Shown in pieces: positions 8,522-16,982 of a DNA stretch of 64,000 nucleotides (within the stretch, counting starts at the first letter, position 1; every line of letters begins with the position of its first letter). The notes below the pieces were generated by a model that was not told the DNA's origin, made no database searches, and saw only the letters and a program-made list of their open reading frames with translations. The DNA lies in the NCBI GenBank assembly GCA_016201275.1, contig JACQDB010000017.1, positions 62,001 to 126,000 on the forward strand. Direction: 5' to 3'. A program made the position numbers and the translations under genes. The stretch comes from Acidobacteriota bacterium (lineage in GTDB: Bacteria > Acidobacteriota > Blastocatellia > UBA7656).

Positions 8522-9454
8522 CTATTTTTTATAAGCGATCTGCAAACGCAATTCGATCTCCGTAGCCTCGAAATAGCGGGCGTTGGGCGAGACTCCGGTC
8601 AACAACTTCGCCATCAGACCGCGTTCGTCAACCAATGCAGAGTTGTTGCCATCAAGAATAATAAACATCTTTTTTTTCTTCTTGGCTGCCGCATCCGCCT
8701 TGCCGGTTTTCTTTCTGATGAGACTGGGTTTATCACCGACCAATGATGGATTGGTCGCATTGCCTTCGGCAAGACTGGCGTTGTGGTCGCGGCTATCGCT
8801 CATCGTTGCAGTGTCCAACTCTTTGGCTCGTTTCGGCATGGTGCTTTGCATCTCCATTTTCAATGTGATTTTTTTCTTTCCGGCGCGGCGCTTCTGGCTG
8901 ACCGGCGGCTTCGTCTTTTTCCCCAATGGTTCCAGCGCTTCTCGAACCGACGCCGGTGCTTTGGCAGTGAATTGCGCCGCTTGATGGCGCTGCGCCTTCT
9001 TCACCTTAACAACCGATTTGGCGGCTGGCAATTTCGTTGCCGTCTGCCGCGCCACAGGCGCAAGGTTTATCGGCGCGACTGGCAATTTGAGCTTGGGCTT
9101 TTCTTTGAAAAATTTTTTCTGCGCCGGTTTGAGCGCTGGCGCGGCGGCCTGTGATTTCTCTTTGCCTAGAGGCGCGTTCGCAGCGACTCGTTTAGCGGGT
9201 TGCGGCGCAGGCTTTTTCACACTCAACACCTCTATGAATTTCAAACCGCGCTTGGTCATTTGAATTTCAATGGCGCTCGCACCTCTTTCGTTGCGGTACG
9301 CATTGATGTCGCTTTGCGCCTGCTCCAAGTTCGGCAGCACTTCACCACGCAATTCTTCACACCGCGAGTTGTATTTGCAATTGGCATAACAGGCCAGTAA
9401 ATTCTTCATACAACCATAACGCTTGCACTCGGTATTGATCAGCGATGTTGCCAT
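8522..9454 (-). CDS. Unrecognised protein: N-terminal cysteine cluster, long Lys/Ala/Pro-rich linker
   Basis: A 310-aa protein of unknown function. The first 60 residues hold five cysteines (C10, C15, C22, C26, C32: CKRYGC, ACYANC, SRC), a pattern that could bind a metal or Fe-S cluster. Residues 75-270 are low-complexity and strongly basic, rich in Lys, Ala and Pro (for example AAKKKKKMF). The last 45 residues look ordered again (FIILDGNNSALVDERGLMAK, then a FEATEIELRLQIAYKK ending). No signal peptide or membrane segment is visible. AAGGGGAA precedes the ATG. The basic linker suggests contact with nucleic acid or an acidic polymer, but this is only a guess. Confidence 0.7.
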   Translation of the reverse strand: MATSLINTECKRYGCMKNLLACYANCKYNSRCEELRGEVLPNLEQAQSDINAYRNERGASAIEIQMTKRGLKFIEVLSVKKPAPQPAKRVAANAPLGKEKSQAAAPALKPAQKKFFKEKPKLKLPVAPINLAPVARQTATKLPAAKSVVKVKKAQRHQAAQFTAKAPASVREALEPLGKKTKPPVSQKRRAGKKKITLKMEMQSTMPKRAKELDTATMSDSRDHNASLAEGNATNPSLVGDKPSLIRKKTGKADAAAKKKKKMFIILDGNNSALVDERGLMAKLLTGVSPNARYFEATEIELRLQIAYKK

Positions 9455-9807
9455 TTCTTTTCCCCTTCGTAGATGAGATTTTCAAAGTAACACACGCAAC
9501 ACATCGTTGCAAGAAAGAAACATATTTTTTCTTGCGCTTGAAGCCAACGCAGCGGTACGTAGGTAAGGCGGGTTCACGAATTCAGCTTTCCAGTCGAGCC
9601 GTCGCCTTCGCTTCGTCCGCCTAAACCGGCGCAGTTTGCCGGTCGCGCCTTACTGGTTTCGCACCGCCTTCCATCAAAGCCGCAAGGGCGTCCAAGTGGA
9701 TTTTATTGGCGAACGCGGTTGCCCTGCGTGGCGCTTGTCAAGGGGTCTGCGTTTCACTTTGGGAAAAGCGCTTGCCGGTTTTATAATGAATGCGTTTTCG
9801 ATAGGCG
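9455..9807. other. Intergenic region without recognisable gene
   Basis: This 353-base gap separates divergent genes. It contains an A/T-rich run (AAGAAAGAAACATATTTTTTC) just upstream of the Cys/Lys-rich gene and a plausible forward promoter at 9759-9787. Apart from these nothing coding or structured was recognised. Confidence 0.5.
9759..9787 (+). promoter_or_regulatory. Putative housekeeping promoter of the epimerase-aminotransferase pair
   Basis: TTGGGA (9759-9764) and a perfect TATAAT (9782-9787) are 17 bp apart. Transcription would begin near 9794, shortly before either candidate start codon of the epimerase gene. Confidence 0.5.
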
Positions 9808-10848
9808 ATGATTCAGCAAGCGATTAATTCAACCATGCCCGATTCAACATTCAAGCGATTGGCAGAAGCAAGTTTCGCCAAAAAAAATATTCTCATCACC
9901 GGCGGCTTGGGATTTATCGGCAGCAATCTCGCGCATCGCTTGGTGGCACTCGGCGCTCAGGTCACGCTTATAGATTCGCTGGTGCCGGATTATGGCGGCA
10001 ATCCTTTCAATCTTCATGGCATAGAAGACCGCCTTCACCTCAACATTGCCGACGTGCGCGATGAACACAGCATGGCCTATCTGGTTCAAGGCAAGGATTA
10101 CATTTTCAATTTGGCCGGGCAGGTCAGCCACATTGACAGCATGGAAAATCCTTACATTGATTTGGAAATCAACGTGCGCTCGCAGCTTTCGATTATGGAA
10201 GCCTGCCGCAAAAATAATCGCGCCGTAAAAATCATCTACACCAGCACGCGACAGATTTACGGCAAGCCTATGTACCTGCCGGTGGATGAAAACCACATCG
10301 CCAATCCCACCGATGTCAACGGCATCAATAAACTCTGCGGCGAGTTGTACCACATTCTGTACAACAACGTGTACGGCATACGCGCCGTGTCGCTGCGTTT
10401 GACCAACACCTACGGGCCTCGGCAATTGATGAAGCACGCTCGTCAGGGTTTCATAGGCTTGTTCATACGACGGATCGTCGAAGGCCGCGAAATTCAAATC
10501 TTCGGCGACGGCTCACAGGTGCGCGATTTCAATTATGTGGACGATGTGGTGGACGCCATGTTGCTTGCCGCGATGAACGAACAGGCCAACGGCGAGATTT
10601 ATAATTTGGGCGGCGACGAACCCATCAGTTTGCAAGCCCTGGTGGAGTTGATGATTGACCTTAACGGCGGCGGCAGTTATCAACTGGTGCCCTTCCCGCC
10701 GGAAAAAAAGGCAATAGACATAGGCGATTTTTACGGCAACTACGCCAAGATCAAAGCCGCGCTCGGTTGGTATCCGAAAACTAGCTTGCGCGACGGGCTG
10801 AAAAAAACTCTCGATTATTACAAGGAGAATCTGCATTGGTACAAGTAA
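9808..10848 (+). CDS. NAD-dependent epimerase/dehydratase (extended SDR), sugar-nucleotide type
   Basis: A 346-aa extended short-chain dehydrogenase with the dinucleotide-binding GGLGFIGSN near residue 32 and the TSTRQIYG strand. Arg/Lys-rich sugar-nucleotide contacts follow ([11 protein letters not shown]). The normal active-site YxxxK reads N171-G-I-N-K175, so the catalytic tyrosine position is Asn. The rest of the fold is intact, which points to a distinct subfamily rather than decay. It probably modifies a UDP-, GDP- or CDP-sugar, and the next gene is an aminotransferase that commonly acts on 4-keto sugars. The start could be 9808 or the ATG at 9835; neither has a strong ribosome-binding site. 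Confidence 0.82.
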   Translation: MIQQAINSTMPDSTFKRLAEASFAKKNILITGGLGFIGSNLAHRLVALGAQVTLIDSLVPDYGGNPFNLHGIEDRLHLNIADVRDEHSMAYLVQGKDYIFNLAGQVSHIDSMENPYIDLEINVRSQLSIMEACRKNNRAVKIIYTSTRQIYGKPMYLPVDENHIANPTDVNGINKLCGELYHILYNNVYGIRAVSLRLTNTYGPRQLMKHARQGFIGLFIRRIVEGREIQIFGDGSQVRDFNYVDDVVDAMLLAAMNEQANGEIYNLGGDEPISLQALVELMIDLNGGGSYQLVPFPPEKKAIDIGDFYGNYAKIKAALGWYPKTSLRDGLKKTLDYYKENLHWYK

Positions 10849-11969
10849 GTATGAAGGTTCCGTTCGGTGATTTGCGTAGGCAATACTTCGCCATGCGAGA
10901 AGAGATTGACGCCGCCGTGCAGCGCGTCTTTGAGCGCGGCTGGTTCATACTCGGTGTGGAAGGCGAAACCTTCGAGCGCCACTTTGCCGATTACCTCAAC
11001 GTCAAACACTGCGTCGGCGTAGGCTCCGGCACTGAGGCGATTCATCTGGCCTTGCGCGCCGTTGGTGTTGAAGCGGACGACGAAGTAATCACTGCTGCAA
11101 ACACCTGTGTGCCTACGGTGTCGGGGATATGGGCGGCAGGTGCCAAGCCGGTTCTCGTAGATATTGACGAACAGAGTTTCACGCTCGACCCGGCCAAGCT
11201 GGAAGCGGCAATCACCCCGAAAACCAAGGCGATTTTGCCTGTGCATCTTTATGGGCAGGCCGCCGACTTAGACCCGATTCTGGAAATCGCCCGCCATCAT
11301 CACCTCAAAGTTGTAGAGGATGCGGCGCAGGCTCACGGCGCTACCTACAAAGGGCGCAAGCTTGGCGCGCTTGGCGATGCCGCTGCGTTCAGTTTTTATC
11401 CGAGCAAAAATTTAGGCGCGAATGGCGATGGCGGTGCGGTCACCACCAACGATGCAGAGATTGCCGAGCGCATTGCTCGTCTGCGAAATTATGGGCAGGA
11501 AAAACGCTATTATCACACCACCAAAGGCACCAACAGTCGGCTGGATGAAGTGCAGGCGGCTATCCTCTGCGCCAAGTTGAAGCATCTGGATGAGTGGAAT
11601 GTGCGGCGTGCGGCGATTGCTAGAATTTACGATGAAGAGATCATCCATGCGGCTATACAAAAACCTGCGGCGATGGCTTATGGCACGCATAATTATCATC
11701 TCTATGTCATTCGTTGTCAGCGCCGCGATGCCTTGCAGGAGCATCTGAATCAACAAGGCATCACGACCTTGATTCATTATCCGGTGCCGATTCATTGGCA
11801 GAAGGCTTATGAAGATTTGCACAGAGGCGTTGGCGCTTATCCGCGTGCCGAATCGTGCGCCGCGCAAATTCTCTCGCTTCCCATTTTCCCGGAATTAACC
11901 TATGATGAAGCGCGTCACGTTGCTGAGAGCATCAATGCTTTTCAGGACTTTAAAATCACGGAAGCTTGA
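10836..11969 (+). CDS. DegT/DnrJ/EryC1/StrS-family PLP-dependent sugar aminotransferase
   Basis: A 377-aa aminotransferase that adds an amino group to a keto nucleotide-sugar. The PLP-binding lysine is K191 in [32 protein letters not shown] and the C-terminal [12 protein letters not shown] are all family hallmarks. AAGGAG at 10822-10827 sits 8 bases before a TTG at 10836, which overlaps the upstream epimerase by 13 bases. An ATG at 10851 would be 23 bases from that site and is the alternative. With the epimerase it forms an amino-sugar module for surface glycans. Confidence 0.9.
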   Translation: MVQVSMKVPFGDLRRQYFAMREEIDAAVQRVFERGWFILGVEGETFERHFADYLNVKHCVGVGSGTEAIHLALRAVGVEADDEVITAANTCVPTVSGIWAAGAKPVLVDIDEQSFTLDPAKLEAAITPKTKAILPVHLYGQAADLDPILEIARHHHLKVVEDAAQAHGATYKGRKLGALGDAAAFSFYPSKNLGANGDGGAVTTNDAEIAERIARLRNYGQEKRYYHTTKGTNSRLDEVQAAILCAKLKHLDEWNVRRAAIARIYDEEIIHAAIQKPAAMAYGTHNYHLYVIRCQRRDALQEHLNQQGITTLIHYPVPIHWQKAYEDLHRGVGAYPRAESCAAQILSLPIFPELTYDEARHVAESINAFQDFKITEA

Positions 11970-12035
11970 CCTTCAATTTTTTCTCGCACGAATCTAACTC
12001 TGTGAAAAGTTGCGTAAGAAGAAATTGAGAGGCTG

Positions 12036-12623
12036 ATGGAGTTGCCCCTGAGCGCTACCGAATTGCACCGCGATCACGACCTTATGACACTGCTGTTGAA
12101 AGTGGCTGAAGGGGATCAGTCTGCTTTCACGACGTTGTATGAAGCAACCAGCAAAGCGGTCTTTGGGTTGGTGTTGCGAATCCTGAACGACCGGGCAACA
12201 GCGGAAGAAGTTTTACTCGATGTGTTTACGCAAGCCTGGCGACAGGCGGGCAATTACGACAGAGGGCGTGGCACTCCGATAGCGTGGTTGATGACGATTG
12301 CCAGAAGCCGCGCCATTGATCGGCTGCGTTCCGGCAAACATGATCAACAAAAAGATACCCTGGAGCACGCCGGTGAATTGACCGCGCAGACGCCGAGTCC
12401 CGAAGATCATACGGTCATTGCCGAGCGTCAGAAGATGGTGCGACAAGCCATCGAGTCGCTGTCACCGGAACAAAAAGAGGTGATCGAGTTGGCTTATTAT
12501 TCCGGCTTGAGTCACACGGAGATTGCTACCAAGTTGGGGCATCCGCTGGGTACGGTGAAGACGCGGACGCGATTGGCGATGATCAAAATGCGCGAGATGC
12601 TTTCCCCCATCTTCAGCCGATAA
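12036..12623 (+). CDS. ECF-type RNA polymerase sigma factor (SigK-like)
   Basis: A 195-aa sigma factor. Region 2 spans residues 20-100 (ATAEEVLLDVFTQAWRQA, then TPIAWLMTIARSRAIDRLR). Region 4 spans 135-190 (LSPEQKEVIELAYYSGLSH and a helix-turn-helix in TEIATKLGHPLGTVKTRTRL). GAGAGG precedes the ATG. The next gene encodes a membrane anti-sigma factor of the RskA type, the usual partner of this sigma group, which would hold it at the membrane until an envelope or redox signal. Target promoters cannot be read here. Confidence 0.93.
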   Translation: MELPLSATELHRDHDLMTLLLKVAEGDQSAFTTLYEATSKAVFGLVLRILNDRATAEEVLLDVFTQAWRQAGNYDRGRGTPIAWLMTIARSRAIDRLRSGKHDQQKDTLEHAGELTAQTPSPEDHTVIAERQKMVRQAIESLSPEQKEVIELAYYSGLSHTEIATKLGHPLGTVKTRTRLAMIKMREMLSPIFSR

Positions 12624-12664
12624 GATTCAAGCGATCACTATCGTTGGGCAGGACGGTAATTAAA

Positions 12665-13600
12665 TTGAAGGACGACAACAGCACAATTGCACTACAGGAA
12701 CTGGCGGCGCTCTATGCGCTGGGCGCGCTGTGCCAGCACGAAGCCAGAGCGTTTGAAAATCATCTGCATGATGGTGACGGTCAAGCTATCGCCGAGTTGG
12801 AAGCGTTTACGCAGGTGGTCGAAGCGCTGGGTTATGCAGCCAGCAGTGTCGAACCACCCGCTTATCTTCTCGATGTGTTGACGGCGCGGCTGCACAAAGA
12901 GCCGCAACTTCCGGCTTCCGTGCTGCCCTTCCCCCATCAGTTGCAAGCGCCGCCGCAAAGCTTGCATGAAGTGCCACACTTCCCGCCATCCACGGCAGCG
13001 CCTATGCCCACAAATGTTACGTCGTTTGCGGCGGCCAAATCGAAATCGTCAGCGGCAAACACTTTCATCCCTTGGGCTTTGGCGGCCTCTTTTTTGATTG
13101 CCGCCGTGTTCGGTTTCTGGCAATGGAAAAAAGTCAAAGACGAAGCGGCGGTGTTGAATTCGCAAATGGCGGCGGTAAAAAAAGAGACCGAGCGCTTGAG
13201 CCAGCAACTCAACGAAGAGAACGATAAAGTTTTCGAGCAGACCCGCATCAGTCAGGCGTTGCGTTCGCCCAATGCCAGAGTTGTGGATTTGCGCGGTCAG
13301 GAGATTGCGCCGACCACGCAAGCAACGATTTTCTGGGACACCCAGGCCAATCAATGGGTGGTGGCAGCAGACCTACAGCCAGCGCCTGAAGGCAAAGTCT
13401 ATCAACTGTGGTTTGTCACGGCGGAGGCGAAAATCAGTGCCGGATTAATCAAGCCCAAACCTAGCGGTCATGCCTTCACGGTGATTTCGCTGCCCAAAGA
13501 TATTAATCATCTGGCGGCGGCGGCGATTACGCTGGAACCGGAAGGCGGCTCGGCGCAACCGACTTCGCCGATTTATACCTTCGGTAAAATTGCCGGATGA
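12665..13600 (+). CDS. RskA-type transmembrane anti-sigma factor
   Basis: A 311-aa single-pass membrane protein. A short cytoplasmic helical sigma-binding part (ALYALGALCQHEARAFENHL) is followed by a Pro/Ala-rich linker. Next come the membrane helix (FIPWALAASFLIAAVFGFW), a coiled coil and a periplasmic RskA domain ending in TLEPEGGSAQPTSPIYTFGK. It sits 41 bases behind the sigma gene and should sequester that protein. The start is uncertain: TTG at 12665 has AGGACGG upstream, and TTG at 12644 is possible. There is no HxxxCxxC zinc motif, which agrees with the RskA rather than the ZAS class. Confidence 0.85.
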   Translation: MKDDNSTIALQELAALYALGALCQHEARAFENHLHDGDGQAIAELEAFTQVVEALGYAASSVEPPAYLLDVLTARLHKEPQLPASVLPFPHQLQAPPQSLHEVPHFPPSTAAPMPTNVTSFAAAKSKSSAANTFIPWALAASFLIAAVFGFWQWKKVKDEAAVLNSQMAAVKKETERLSQQLNEENDKVFEQTRISQALRSPNARVVDLRGQEIAPTTQATIFWDTQANQWVVAADLQPAPEGKVYQLWFVTAEAKISAGLIKPKPSGHAFTVISLPKDINHLAAAAITLEPEGGSAQPTSPIYTFGKIAG

Positions 13601-13776
13601 AGCGTCCGCCTGTTCCACTTTTCAATGCGTCATGGTAGTGCGACAACCGTAAGGCTCGACCCGCAACCAACTGCGCCAGTTTAGCTCCGTAGGAACAACC
13701 TATGATTTAGCGCCATAGGCGCGACCTGTCTATAAAATGTAGCGAAGACAAATTTTCGGTAGTAGGTCAATTTGCA

Positions 13777-13823
13777 GAGAAAGAAAAGTTTGGCGTACCG
13801 CCTACAGGCCAAGGGCATGAAGT
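13777..13823. repeat. Dispersed repeat, copy 1 (second copy at 30829-30882)
   Basis: The run from GAGAAAGAAAAGTTT through CGTACCG and CCAAGGGCATGAAGT closely matches 30829-30882, where the same text forms the left arm of a 34-bp hairpin. Here the right arm is not evident. Confidence 0.6.
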
Positions 13824-13906
13824 GAAGCGGCATAGATGTACCGCAGGCTGTCTAGCCTGCGGCGGACTTGGTGGCAGAAGCGCACGAAATCCCAGTCTTA
13901 GCTTGC

Positions 13907-14130
13907 CGCAAGCCTCCGGCGCTCTTCCAGAGCGCGACCGTCAAGCCGCCTGCGCCTTCCCGTGGCGTTACCACGGGCTAATCTCCGCTGCGCCTCTGGC
14001 GCAAAAATGGCAATGCAGCGGCGCGCATCCTCTCAGCGGTATTCTCCGGTGCGTCGATGGCGCAAAAACTAATTCCCGTGGCTTTCCCACGGGCTATTCT
14101 CCGGTGCGCCGATGGCGCAACAACGAAGCG
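13907..14130. repeat. REP-like palindrome block shared with 49159-49340
   Basis: The 31 bases at 13907-13937 match 49240-49270 with one difference. Two direct copies of CCCGTGGC(N)CCACGGGCTA palindromes lie at 13959-13980 and 14075-14096. Each is followed by TCTCCGNTGCGCC and a GGCGCA partner. The 49 kb block has the same order with CCAGTGG/CCACTGG stems. Confidence 0.65.
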
Positions 14131-14235
14131 ACCGGCAATTTTCAAACACGCTGAGTAGATACACTTTTTTAGCACTACCGAGTTTTTCAGTTATCGGTGC
14201 GGCGATCAGCGACCGCCTCGCAAGCGGAGTGAATA

Positions 14236-15987
14236 TTAGGTGAGGCGCACGACGATGACTGAGGTGTTGTCATCGCCTCCGGCAGCATTGGCTGCCACCA
14301 CCAATTCTTTGCAGGCCGCATAGGGGTCTGGATTCACCATTAAAATATCTCTGATTTGATCGTCGCTCAACATCCCGTTCAAACCGTCGCTGCATAAAAG
14401 TATGGTATCGCCGCTGAGGAGTTTGCGCCGGATAATGTCCACCTCCATCTCTTCATCTGCGCCTATCGAACGATAGATGACATTGCGATACGGGTGAACT
14501 TTGGCCTGCGTGCGTGACAGATTGCCGGTGTTGATCATCTTCTGCACCACCGAATGGTCTTCGGTCAACTGTTCCAGTTGGTCGCCGGACAGCAGATAAC
14601 AACGACTGTCCCCTACGTGAGCCAGCGTCAAAATATCGCCGACAATCATGGCGACCGTGCAGGTTGCCCCCAAGCCGCTTTCGTCTGGGTGTTTTCGCGC
14701 ATAGGCCAAAACTTCCTGATTGGCCTGTAATACGGCCTTTTTCAACATCTCTGTGGTCGCCATTTCGTGACCGTCCACCACCGACAAACGCAGGCCGCCG
14801 GTTTGGGTAGGCGCGGCGATTCTTTCGTTCTGCGTGGATTTCAACGACGCGGAGATTAATTTATCGGTCACCCATTCGGCGACTGAACGCACGGTAACGC
14901 GAGAGGCCACTTCGCCAGCCGCTTCACCGCCCATGCCATCGGAAACAATGTAGAGGCCGATTTGCGTCTGCACCGACTCGTAATACTGCGTCAAATTCAA
15001 AGACAACACGCTGTCTTCGTTCAACTCCCTGACCAATCCCACATCGGTGAAATGACCGGACTGCAAAATCACCGGCAGGTTCAAAGAAGCCAGCGCTTCA
15101 TGAAATTTAGCAATAGAAACAAAGCGCTCCGCCGGGTCTTCGGCCAAGGCTTTCGTCACCACGCGTTCAAATTTCGGATAGACCGTCGCCACCGGGTAAA
15201 GCCACACGCCATCGCCCAAGCTTTCGCCTGCCAATAAAAATTGCAACAGCGCGCCTATCGCATAGACATCGGCTGCCGCCTGATGCTTGGCACCTTTGAT
15301 GAACACTTCCGGCGCTGTGTAGCCACGACTGGTGTAGATGGGTGCTTCTTCAATGTCCGCGCCCTGCTGGCGAACTCTGTCAAAGCTCAACAAATGCGCC
15401 TGCCCTTCTTGGTCTATGATGACGTTGTAGGGTTCAAAGCCGTTGAAAATCCAACCATGTTTATGAAAAGTGTCGGCCAGTTCGCAAAGCTGCAAGCCGA
15501 TGGCGCGCACCTCTTTCTCTTCTCGCGGATCCAGTTGCGCCAGCGCTTGCCCATTGAACATCTCGTAGAGGGTAAACACGCGGTCATCTTTTTTCAGTTG
15601 TTCGAGCGGCTTTAACAATCCCCATTGTGAAAAAAGCGGCGCAGCATTTTCCAAGCTGCCGGTAATCAGGCGCTGCCCTTTTATGCTGCGTCTGTCGGTG
15701 TGAAACGATTCGACTTTGTTGGTCTGCTCGATCACCATAACTTTTCGCGTGTGGTCTTGAATCGAAAAAGCGGAGTAGGCGTTGTAAGCGGGGGCGCTCC
15801 ACAGCAGCGCATCAATGACGAAGCGACCCTCCACATTGGTGCCTACCTCCACCGGTTCAGGAGCAAGCGGCAGGCTGATTAATGGCGCGCCCAGACGCAT
15901 TCCGCAGGTCTGGCAAAACAACGCATCCACCTCGTTATCAGCGGCGGAACAGTTTAGACAGAGGTTGTGATTCTTCGGCATAGTCAT
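14236..15987 (-). CDS. Zinc-ribbon / pseudokinase / PP2C-type phosphatase fusion
   Basis: A 583-aa cytosolic signalling protein with three parts. A zinc ribbon (C10-x2-C13 and C25-x2-C28) is followed by a protein-kinase fold (about 50-300) and a PP2C Ser/Thr phosphatase (about 305-583). The kinase part keeps the TAPE segment (224-227) and DVYAIG but has lost the catalytic residues. The glycine loop reads LLWSAPAYNA, the VAIK lysine is I86, the HRDxK loop reads FNGFE (G183, E185), and DFG reads SFD (201-203). The phosphatase keeps RELNED, DGMGG (350-354), HVGDSR, LTEDHS, SDGLNG and GGDDNT. So it should dephosphorylate proteins, with the pseudokinase acting as sensor or scaffold. ATGs at 15987 and 15981 are both possible. 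Confidence 0.88.
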   Translation of the reverse strand: MTMPKNHNLCLNCSAADNEVDALFCQTCGMRLGAPLISLPLAPEPVEVGTNVEGRFVIDALLWSAPAYNAYSAFSIQDHTRKVMVIEQTNKVESFHTDRRSIKGQRLITGSLENAAPLFSQWGLLKPLEQLKKDDRVFTLYEMFNGQALAQLDPREEKEVRAIGLQLCELADTFHKHGWIFNGFEPYNVIIDQEGQAHLLSFDRVRQQGADIEEAPIYTSRGYTAPEVFIKGAKHQAAADVYAIGALLQFLLAGESLGDGVWLYPVATVYPKFERVVTKALAEDPAERFVSIAKFHEALASLNLPVILQSGHFTDVGLVRELNEDSVLSLNLTQYYESVQTQIGLYIVSDGMGGEAAGEVASRVTVRSVAEWVTDKLISASLKSTQNERIAAPTQTGGLRLSVVDGHEMATTEMLKKAVLQANQEVLAYARKHPDESGLGATCTVAMIVGDILTLAHVGDSRCYLLSGDQLEQLTEDHSVVQKMINTGNLSRTQAKVHPYRNVIYRSIGADEEMEVDIIRRKLLSGDTILLCSDGLNGMLSDDQIRDILMVNPDPYAACKELVVAANAAGGDDNTSVIVVRLT

Positions 15988-16218
15988 ACAATGGGGAACC
16001 TAGAATACCATAAGCGCAGGAAAATTTGTATGCGATTCGCAGCGCCATGAATCGCCGCCCTCGCTTAATTCATGGGGCAGCGGTCAGCGCTTACGACGCA
16101 CGCTTTTCTGATGAGCCAGGGCGAACAAATGTTTCAGGCAATGGACAAGCACACGGGCATTTGAGATAATCTGCAATTTCGACAACGCGATTAATTCTTA
16201 TCTGTGGAGACCGCTACC

Positions 16219-16596
16219 GTGAACGAACGTGTGCAAACCGACAATGCGCCCAAAGCCATAGGCCCCTATTCACAAGCCATTATAGCCAACGGCATGGTAT
16301 TCGCCTCCGGTCAGGTGCCGCTTGATCCGGCGACCGGCGAACTAATTTCCGGCACGATTGCAGCACAGACCGAGCGCGTGTTGGAAAATCTGAAAGCGGT
16401 GCTGGAAGCCGCCGGAACTTCGCTCGAAAAAGTTGTCAAAACCACGGTTTTTCTTGCCGATTTGACCGACTTTGCCGAGATGAATGCCAGCTATGCGAAG
16501 TTTTTCGGAGCGGCACCACCAGCGCGTTCTACAGTAGAGGTCTCGCGGTTGCCCAAAGATGCGCGCATCGAAATTGATTTGATTGCGCTGTTGTAA
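16219..16596 (+). CDS. ridA: RidA-family reactive enamine/imine deaminase
   Basis: A 125-aa YjgF/RidA protein that hydrolyses reactive 2-aminoacrylate-type intermediates released by PLP enzymes. Hallmarks are AIGPYSQA at the N-terminus, [13 protein letters not shown], and the C-terminal arginine in [18 protein letters not shown] at 16206-16210 favours the GTG at 16219; another GTG at 16204 would add five residues. It is monocistronic between convergent neighbours. Confidence 0.9.
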   Translation: MNERVQTDNAPKAIGPYSQAIIANGMVFASGQVPLDPATGELISGTIAAQTERVLENLKAVLEAAGTSLEKVVKTTVFLADLTDFAEMNASYAKFFGAAPPARSTVEVSRLPKDARIEIDLIALL

Positions 16597-16615
16597 AACA
16601 GAAGCCGGAGACACA

Positions 16616-16652
16616 CAGGAGGTTGAAGATCGAAAGACTCTTGAACCTCCTG
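16616..16652. terminator. Hairpin between convergent ridA and rpmB
   Basis: CAGGAGGTT (16616-16624) pairs with AACCTCCTG (16644-16652), and inner AAGA/TCTT extends the stem. There is no U-tract, so it is either a bidirectional stop aided by other factors or a degenerate repeat. Confidence 0.5.
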
Positions 16653-16689
16653 CATATCCCCGGCAGGTGTCAGGTTGAAAAATGAACGG

Positions 16690-16881
16690 TTACGCGGCTT
16701 TAACTATCTTGCCCGCCTTCAAGCAACGAGTGCAAACTTTCATGCGCTGGGCGCGCCCCAACACATTGGCGCGAACGGCTTGAAGGTTTGGCTCGAAGCG
16801 ACGGCGAGTGCGATTGTTGGCATGACTGACGCGATTCCCGAATTGCGGCCCTTTGCCGCAGACATCACAGCGTTTAGACAT
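16690..16881 (-). CDS. rpmB: 50S ribosomal protein L28
   Basis: A 63-aa basic protein beginning [16 protein letters not shown] and ending [14 protein letters not shown], with the family text [11 protein letters not shown] and NLQAVRA. Two CxxC pairs (C5/C8 and C50/C53) mark it as the zinc-binding form of L28. GAGGAG lies 8 bases before the ATG. It is divergent from the PPIase gene. The gene is small but unmistakable. Confidence 0.95.
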   Translation of the reverse strand: MSKRCDVCGKGPQFGNRVSHANNRTRRRFEPNLQAVRANVLGRAQRMKVCTRCLKAGKIVKAA

Positions 16882-16982
16882 CGGCGTACTCCTCTGTTAG
16901 AAATATTGCGAGAAAGCAAAAACGAAACTTTAGCACGGACGGGATATGTGCCGTCAAACTCATTTTGCGAAGGAGCAGATTC

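Larger units (their letters stand above)
13601..14235. other. Repeat-filled intergenic region
   Basis: This 635-base gap lies between convergent genes. It contains a REP-like copy at 13777-13823 and a block of palindromic modules at 13907-14130. A 110-codon open frame across it runs through the palindromes, has no ribosome-binding site and resembles no protein. I see no gene. Confidence 0.7.

Noticed and set aside
13822-14154. Open reading frame of 110 codons on the plus strand
   Set aside because: It is made of the REP-like palindromes, has no ribosome-binding site and no protein-like composition.
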